A stretch of 9,438 nucleotides of DNA. Source: Actinomycetota bacterium (GTDB lineage: Bacteria > Actinomycetota > Actinomycetes > Nanopelagicales > Nanopelagicaceae). Under the pieces are notes generated by a model. It was not told the DNA's origin, ran no database searches, and was given only the letters and a program-made list of their open reading frames with translations. The stretch covers positions 1 through 9,438 of the forward strand of contig JAQCAO010000054.1 of the NCBI GenBank assembly GCA_027731885.1, written 5' to 3'. This document shows, one piece after another, positions 6,379-9,438 of this stretch. The position numbers and the translations under genes were made by a program. Positions within the stretch are counted from its first letter, which is position 1. Each line of letters starts with the position of its first letter.

Positions 6379-7644
6379 CTAACTGCGCGCCTTAGCTATC
6401 GCATGAAGTACGCGATATCCAATGACTGCTACCAAGGTTCCGTTGACGATTCCTGTAAATGTGTAATCACCACGAGTCCAAGAATAATCAGCGATACCGA
6501 TTATTAGAGCAGAGCCGGCAATCAACAAATTGGTTGAATTGGCAAAATCAACCTTAGATTCGATCCAGATGCGGGCGCCTAGAATTCCGATCATGCCAAA
6601 GAGAGCGGTCGAAACTCCACCGAGCGCTCCTGCTGGAGTTGCACTCAGTACCGCACCAAATTTTGGTGATAGCGAGAGCAAGATTGCGCCAGCGCCAGCG
6701 ATCCAATATGCCGCAGTCGAATAGACGCGAGTTGCAGCCATTACGCCAATATTTTCGGCGTAAGTCGTAGTTCCAGAACCTCCACCGAGGCCAGCTAAGG
6801 TAGTTGCAACACCGTCTGCTACAAGCGCATTACCCATTTGATCATCTAGATCCTTACCAGTCATTGCGGCAACAGATTTAACGTGCCCAACGTTCTCTGC
6901 GATCAAGACAAGGACAACAGGCAAGAAGAGGATCATTACATTCAAACTAAATGTGGGTGTTGTAAAGGTAGGTATCGCAAACCAAGCAGCTTCCCCGATT
7001 CCTTTAGTTTCAACATCTCCCATTACCAAAGCCACGATATAACCAACGGCGAGTCCCAAGAAGATACTGATGCGACTTAGGAAGCCTTTTGAGATAACGC
7101 TAATTAACCCGATGCTCGCCAAGGTAATGATCGCGATAAGTGGCTCTTTGGTGAAGTTTCCTTTGGCAGCACCCGCTAGGTTAAAACCGATAAGCATAAC
7201 TATTGTGCCTGTTACTACTGGCGGCAGAAGCCAATTGATCCAACCAATTCCTGCCGCGCTAACTGCGAAACCGACAAGAGCAAGCACAACACCTGTAAAG
7301 ACGATGCCGCCAAGCGCTGCAGCCATTCCGCCACCTGCACCTGCAGATGCAACCGCTGCACCGATAGGACCAAGGAAGGCAAAAGATGAACCGAGGTAGC
7401 TCGGGACTTTATTTTTGGTAATAATCAGGAAGAGGATGGTTCCGATTCCAGAGAAGAAGAGGGTTGTGGTTGGAGGAAAGCCGGTGATGATCGGAACGAG
7501 GAAGGTTGCGCCAAACATGGCGGCGATATGTTGTAGTCCTACACCTGCGGTGCGCGGCCAGCTAAGTCTTTCATCTGTTGAAACGACTGCTCCATCAGAA
7601 ATCTTCTTTCCATCTCCATGAAGTTTCCAAGTAAGTAACGACAT
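6379..7644 (-). CDS. uraA: Uracil permease (NCS2 / UraA-type)
   Basis: Nucleobase:cation symporter of the NCS2 family, integral inner-membrane protein, predicted to import uracil with protons for salvage. With the ATG at 7644 it has 421 residues, the usual size, and about 14 hydrophobic segments. UraA hallmarks are clear: LQHIAAMFGATFLVP (near residue 37), VPSYLGSSFAFLGP (about 80-93), IAENVGHV with E250, and TTYAENIGVMAATRVYS with E297; these two glutamates match the uracil/proton-coupling glutamates of E. coli UraA. A GTG at 7683 would add 13 residues, but GGAAAG sits 7 nt before the 7644 ATG, so I chose that start. It is probably a monocistronic unit: a promoter candidate and about 84 nt of leader lie upstream, and a strong terminator follows. 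Uracil rather than xanthine specificity is inferred from the UraA-like motifs. Confidence 0.92.
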   Translation of the reverse strand: MSLLTWKLHGDGKKISDGAVVSTDERLSWPRTAGVGLQHIAAMFGATFLVPIITGFPPTTTLFFSGIGTILFLIITKNKVPSYLGSSFAFLGPIGAAVASAGAGGGMAAALGGIVFTGVVLALVGFAVSAAGIGWINWLLPPVVTGTIVMLIGFNLAGAAKGNFTKEPLIAIITLASIGLISVISKGFLSRISIFLGLAVGYIVALVMGDVETKGIGEAAWFAIPTFTTPTFSLNVMILFLPVVLVLIAENVGHVKSVAAMTGKDLDDQMGNALVADGVATTLAGLGGGSGTTTYAENIGVMAATRVYSTAAYWIAGAGAILLSLSPKFGAVLSATPAGALGGVSTALFGMIGILGARIWIESKVDFANSTNLLIAGSALIIGIADYSWTRGDYTFTGIVNGTLVAVIGYRVLHAIAKARS

Positions 7645-7651
7645 TGAATAT

Positions 7652-7657
7652 CTTTCC
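7652..7657 (-). promoter_or_regulatory. Ribosome binding site deciding the uraA start
   Basis: GGAAAG on the minus strand, 7 nt before the ATG at 7644. The alternative upstream GTG at 7683 has no comparable site, so this favours the shorter 421-residue permease. Confidence 0.65.
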
Positions 7658-7664
7658 AATTGAT

Positions 7665-7682
7665 TGACCACGAGAGCGGTCA
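7665..7682 (-). repeat. Short inverted repeat in the uraA leader
   Basis: TGACC (7665-7669) and GGTCA (7678-7682) flank 8 nt and could form a small hairpin or operator about 8 nt upstream of the Shine-Dalgarno site of uraA. Five base pairs is weak evidence alone. I could not match it to a PyrR-binding loop or a known riboswitch. Confidence 0.3.
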
Positions 7683-7734
7683 CCGTTTGTGAGCGCGCTT
7701 ATCGAAGGGAAGATTCGGAAGGGAAGCGGGCTAA

Positions 7735-7764
7735 AGAGTACGTGGGCGGAAAGCCAGAAACCAA
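7735..7764 (-). promoter_or_regulatory. Candidate promoter of uraA
   Basis: Minus-strand TTGGTT (7764-7759) and TACTCT (7740-7735) are separated by 18 bp, a sigma-70-like layout downstream of the preceding gene's terminator. Initiation would be near 7728, giving a leader of roughly 84 nt before the ATG at 7644. Only half of the -35 matches the consensus well. Confidence 0.4.
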
Positions 7765-7795
7765 GGAAATTGCGTGGCGAGTCGCGTTAAAAACT

Positions 7796-7851
7796 CCTCG
7801 CCACCTGCAAATTCGCAGTTGACGAGGGGCGCCCTCACGGAGAGTTGAGGG
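7796..7851 (-). terminator. Tandem-hairpin Rho-independent terminator
   Basis: Directly after the stop of the 193-residue membrane-protein gene the minus strand forms two hairpins. The first has 6-bp arms CCCTCA/TGAGGG (7851-7846 and 7837-7832, 8-nt loop). The second is stronger: arms 7827-7815 and 7808-7796 pair at 12 of 13 positions (one U-G wobble, one mismatch), a 6-nt loop, followed by AGTTTTTAA. The second is a textbook intrinsic terminator. Confidence 0.85.
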
Positions 7852-8433
7852 TTAAATCGTCGCATCCTCAGGGACGCGACGAATATGAAGTAACCCAAGA
7901 ACTGATAGAAGAAGCATTACGAGTGAGCCAACTAGGGCGATGATCGCAGAAATTCCCGCGATAGTACCCAATGTTCCAAATGCATATGCAGTAAGCAATG
8001 TACCTCTTAGGACGGTGCCTCTAAAAACAGTTTCCACCATTCCGGCCTTAGCCCCAGCTTCTGCCTTTAGAGTCGGATCAGATGGATTTGCAGCAAGAGC
8101 CGCGCTGGCGGCGCGGTTTGCCGAAGATGCCGCAGCATAAGTAGGCATCGTTGATAAATGGAAACCAAGATAATGATCTGCATACATTTGCGCTTGCTTG
8201 GCATTTGTTAGAACTTTTTCGCCGTTATCTTCGAAAAACTTTGTGATATCTGCGCTTTCATCAGCGTTTCCAGTGGCTGCAGGAATTGTGATTTCTTGCG
8301 CCTGCAACTGTGAGCTAACGGCGTCAGAAGCAAAACTTGCGCCCCAGTTTAATAAACCAGCAGCGACCAACAAAAATGCTGCGATTCCAAAACCCACAGC
8401 GGTAACGATTCTGTCGAAACTCTTTCTCTTCAT
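7852..8433 (-). CDS. Conserved actinobacterial membrane protein (family often mislabelled 'LigA')
   Basis: 193 residues. An N-terminal membrane segment (about 9-29), an extracytoplasmic domain of about 115 residues, and a long hydrophobic C-terminal region (about 145-183, one or two helices) ending in a basic cytoplasmic tail (HIRRVPED). I recognise the conserved pieces AQMYADHYLGFHL (81-93) and VFRGTVLRGTLLTAYAF (136-152) from an actinobacterial family that databases frequently call 'aromatic ring-opening dioxygenase LigA'. Nothing here resembles an extradiol dioxygenase: it is a membrane protein with no metal-binding site visible. The ATG at 8433 has GGAG 6 nt upstream (GGGAGAGATA). It sits between two terminators, so it is probably transcribed alone. 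Function unknown. Confidence 0.85.
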   Translation of the reverse strand: MKRKSFDRIVTAVGFGIAAFLLVAAGLLNWGASFASDAVSSQLQAQEITIPAATGNADESADITKFFEDNGEKVLTNAKQAQMYADHYLGFHLSTMPTYAAASSANRAASAALAANPSDPTLKAEAGAKAGMVETVFRGTVLRGTLLTAYAFGTLGTIAGISAIIALVGSLVMLLLSVLGLLHIRRVPEDATI

Positions 8434-8450
8434 TATCTCTCCCTTTTATT

Positions 8451-8467
8451 CACCTATCGATTAGGTG
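8451..8467. repeat. Palindrome upstream of the membrane-protein gene
   Basis: CACCTA-TCGAT-TAGGTG is a perfect 6-bp-arm dyad with a 5-nt centre, 17 nt before the ATG at 8433. It could be an operator or a small leader hairpin. The inner CCTA/TAGG half-sites resemble those of the larger dyad at 8927-8952, but a shared binding protein is only a guess. Confidence 0.4.
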
Positions 8468-8515
8468 TAGGGCAATTAATACTCCAGTCTTGCTACTGTT
8501 TTTAGGAAAAATGCC

Positions 8516-8554
8516 AGGGCTAGCACTTCACCGAAATTGATGAGTGATAGCCCT
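8516..8554 (-). terminator. Rho-independent terminator of the HTH regulator gene
   Basis: Arms AGGGCTAGCACT (8516-8527) and AGTGATAGCCCT (8543-8554) pair at 11 of 12 positions around a 15-nt loop that can extend by 3 bp past a bulge. On the minus strand it begins 18 nt after the stop at 8573 and is followed by GGCATTTTTCC, giving a U-run. Confidence 0.8.
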
Positions 8555-8572
8555 TAGGAATTAGTGACTTAT

Positions 8573-8893
8573 TTAATGGACTTCGCGATTACAGAGCGAT
8601 TGTCCATCCGCACCGATTTCTAGATGAGAGCAAGCGACGTTTAATCGATCGAAGGCGGCATCACCGTAATGTGTGCGATATGCCAGGGCGAGCAGGACGC
8701 GAATATTTGTATCTGGATCAGATTTGATATTGAAAGCTTTAGCGGCGCGACTGATGGTATTTTCAACCACCTTCTCGGTATGAGATGTTTCTCTAGCGAT
8801 TGATGAGTTCGTTTTACCTTCGCAAAGCAGACCAAGAACCAGTTGCTCAAAGGGATTTAACTCTCGCGCAGTAATTGTTATATCTCTTGCCAT
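8573..8893 (-). CDS. LuxR-type HTH-only transcriptional regulator
   Basis: 106-residue DNA-binding protein made almost entirely of a LuxR/GerE helix-turn-helix: LNPFEQLVLGLLCEGKTNSS (12-31), IARETSHTEKVVENTISRAA (32-51, recognition helix about 39-52), then a helical extension NIRVLLALAYRTHYGD (63-78). There is no receiver or ligand-binding domain. A short tail with C88, H90, C101 and H106 follows (ACSH and LCNREVH), an unusual addition that might bind metal or sense redox state. I chose the ATG at 8893 because GGAGAGG lies 5 nt upstream. A TTG at 8959 would extend it by 22 poorly conserved-looking residues and abut the divergent gene. It diverges from the enoyl-CoA hydratase/isomerase gene across a dyad that may be its operator. 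Family certain; targets inferred. Confidence 0.85.
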   Translation of the reverse strand: MARDITITARELNPFEQLVLGLLCEGKTNSSIARETSHTEKVVENTISRAAKAFNIKSDPDTNIRVLLALAYRTHYGDAAFDRLNVACSHLEIGADGQSLCNREVH

Positions 8894-8898
8894 TTTGA

Positions 8899-8905
8899 CC
8901 TCTCC
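8899..8905 (-). promoter_or_regulatory. Ribosome binding site deciding the HTH regulator start
   Basis: GGAGAGG on the minus strand, 5 nt before the ATG at 8893: the strongest Shine-Dalgarno match noticed in the window. It argues for the 106-residue product and against the TTG at 8959. Confidence 0.8.
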
Positions 8906-8926
8906 GTCACGCCCATTCTCCCACTT

Positions 8927-8952
8927 TCCTACTAGGTTACCAACGAGTAGGA
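8927..8952. promoter_or_regulatory. Candidate operator dyad between two divergent genes
   Basis: Arms TCCTACT (8927-8933) and AGTAGGA (8946-8952) are perfect inverted repeats around 12 nt, so their centres are 19 bp apart, close to two helical turns. The right arm overlaps the predicted -10 (8948-8953) of the plus-strand gene and the dyad lies upstream of the HTH regulator, a typical place for a dimeric repressor or autoregulator. Binding by the adjacent regulator is inference. Confidence 0.5.
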
Positions 8953-8953
8953 T
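8948..8953 (+). promoter_or_regulatory. Predicted -10 element, leaderless enoyl-CoA hydratase/isomerase gene
   Basis: TAGGAT is followed by exactly 6 nt (GGTCAA) and the ATG at 8960, the same geometry as three other genes here. An AGGA within the hexamer could alternatively act as a weak Shine-Dalgarno sequence 7 nt from the ATG if transcription begins farther upstream. Confidence 0.55.
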
Positions 8954-8959
8954 GGTCAA

Positions 8960-9438
8960 ATGTCCGCAATAACTATCCGCCGTGAAGGCGATATCCAGGT
9001 TTTAACCTTTAATCGCCCCGCCAAGATGAATGCGCTAACTCGCGAGATGTACGCAGGCCTAGCGACGGGCTTAAATGAAGCTGCCGGTGATTTTGGAGTC
9101 CGTGCCGTAATCATTACCTCGGAGGGCGATCACTTCACCGCTGGCAATGACATCTCTGATTTTCTCGCTAATCCACCAACCGGTGAAGATAGCGATGTTG
9201 CTAAGTTTTTAGGATCTTTACTTGAATTCCCGAAACCACTGATTGCTGCTGTAAAGGGAAATGCAGTCGGTGTTGGTACAACGATGCTGCTTCATTGTGA
9301 TGTGGTTTTTGCCTCACCCACCGCAAAGTTTTCGACGCCATTTGCTTCCCTTGGTTTAGTACCTGAGGCAGGGTCTAGTTATTTATTTCCACTTTTAGTT
9401 GGTTACCAGCGCGCTGCCAAAATATTTTTTACAGGAGA
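8960..9438 (+). CDS. Enoyl-CoA hydratase/isomerase family protein (3' end beyond window)
   Basis: Crotonase-fold enzyme, 159 residues visible of an expected ~250-260. Seen: the N-terminal core strands and LTFNRPAKMNALT (15-27), the first oxyanion-hole segment FTAGNDISDF (59-68), the second oxyanion-hole segment KGNAVGVGTT (99-108), and FASLGLVPEAGSSYLFP (128-144). E136 in PEAGSS is kept, but the other position that carries a catalytic glutamate in true hydratases (QPE) reads TPF (126-128). That pattern is more like delta3,delta2-enoyl-CoA isomerases and related crotonases than classical EchA hydratases. Likely role: fatty-acid beta-oxidation or a related acyl-CoA step in the cytoplasm. The ATG at 8960 is preceded by a leaderless-type -10. 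The gene is cut by the window end. Confidence 0.9.
   Translation, partial: MSAITIRREGDIQVLTFNRPAKMNALTREMYAGLATGLNEAAGDFGVRAVIITSEGDHFTAGNDISDFLANPPTGEDSDVAKFLGSLLEFPKPLIAAVKGNAVGVGTTMLLHCDVVFASPTAKFSTPFASLGLVPEAGSSYLFPLLVGYQRAAKIFFTG

Noticed and set aside
7645..7683. GTG-initiated longer uracil permease
   Set aside because: The extra 13 residues lie upstream of a good Shine-Dalgarno site for the ATG at 7644, and the shorter form has the usual family length.
7796..7827. PyrR-type attenuator controlling uraA
   Set aside because: The hairpin immediately follows the upstream gene and a promoter candidate for uraA lies after it. No PyrR-binding loop or alternative antiterminator pairing was visible, so it is called a simple terminator.
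8894..8959. TTG-initiated N-terminal extension of the HTH regulator
   Set aside because: The strong GGAGAGG before the ATG at 8893 is a better start, and the extension would run through the dyad and the divergent promoter.

Overview
The window looks like part of a compact, gene-dense actinobacterial chromosome with base composition a little under 50% G+C. Protein families (FadD15-like acyl-CoA synthetase, ROK glucokinase, NarL/LuxR regulators, an actinobacterial membrane family often mislabelled 'LigA'), tiny intergenic gaps, overlapping genes and an apparent reliance on leaderless transcripts suggest a streamlined, low-GC, possibly freshwater planktonic actinobacterium (Nanopelagicales/acI-like). 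That placement is inference from composition and gene types, not a database match.

Left part (1-2965, minus strand): one translationally coupled operon, read right to left, encodes a long-chain acyl-CoA synthetase, a sensor-less histidine kinase and a NarL-type response regulator that runs off the left edge. Each junction is a 3-4 nt stop/start overlap, and the start codons go ATG, GTG, TTG.

Middle (3039-5460): diverging from it are a START-like SRPBCC protein and a ROK glucokinase (plus), then a small acidic unknown protein (minus, tail-to-tail with the glucokinase) and a PlsC-type acyltransferase (plus) fired from an apparently bidirectional promoter. A stand-alone Cas4/RecB-like PD-(D/E)XK nuclease with four cysteines lies tail-to-tail with plsC; their stop codons share one TTAA. 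Immediately upstream of the nuclease, overlapping it by 4 nt, is an easily missed 45-residue single-pass membrane protein.

Right part (6334-9438): a strong bidirectional hairpin terminator, a UraA-type uracil permease (minus) with a leader of about 84 nt, tandem hairpins, a two-ended membrane protein (minus), another terminator, and a LuxR-type HTH-only regulator (minus) diverging from a partial enoyl-CoA hydratase/isomerase gene (plus). A 7-bp-arm dyad lies between these last two and overlaps the predicted -10 of the latter.

Theme: fatty-acyl activation (acyl-CoA synthetase), beta-oxidation-type chemistry (enoyl-CoA hydratase/isomerase), phospholipid acylation (PlsC), a lipid-binding-fold protein, sugar phosphorylation and nucleobase uptake, with two regulators. 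A clear sequence-level pattern is a TANNNT hexamer exactly 6 nt before the ATG of four genes that lack a convincing Shine-Dalgarno site, a signature of leaderless mRNAs. No CRISPR array, mobile element, tRNA or rRNA was seen.
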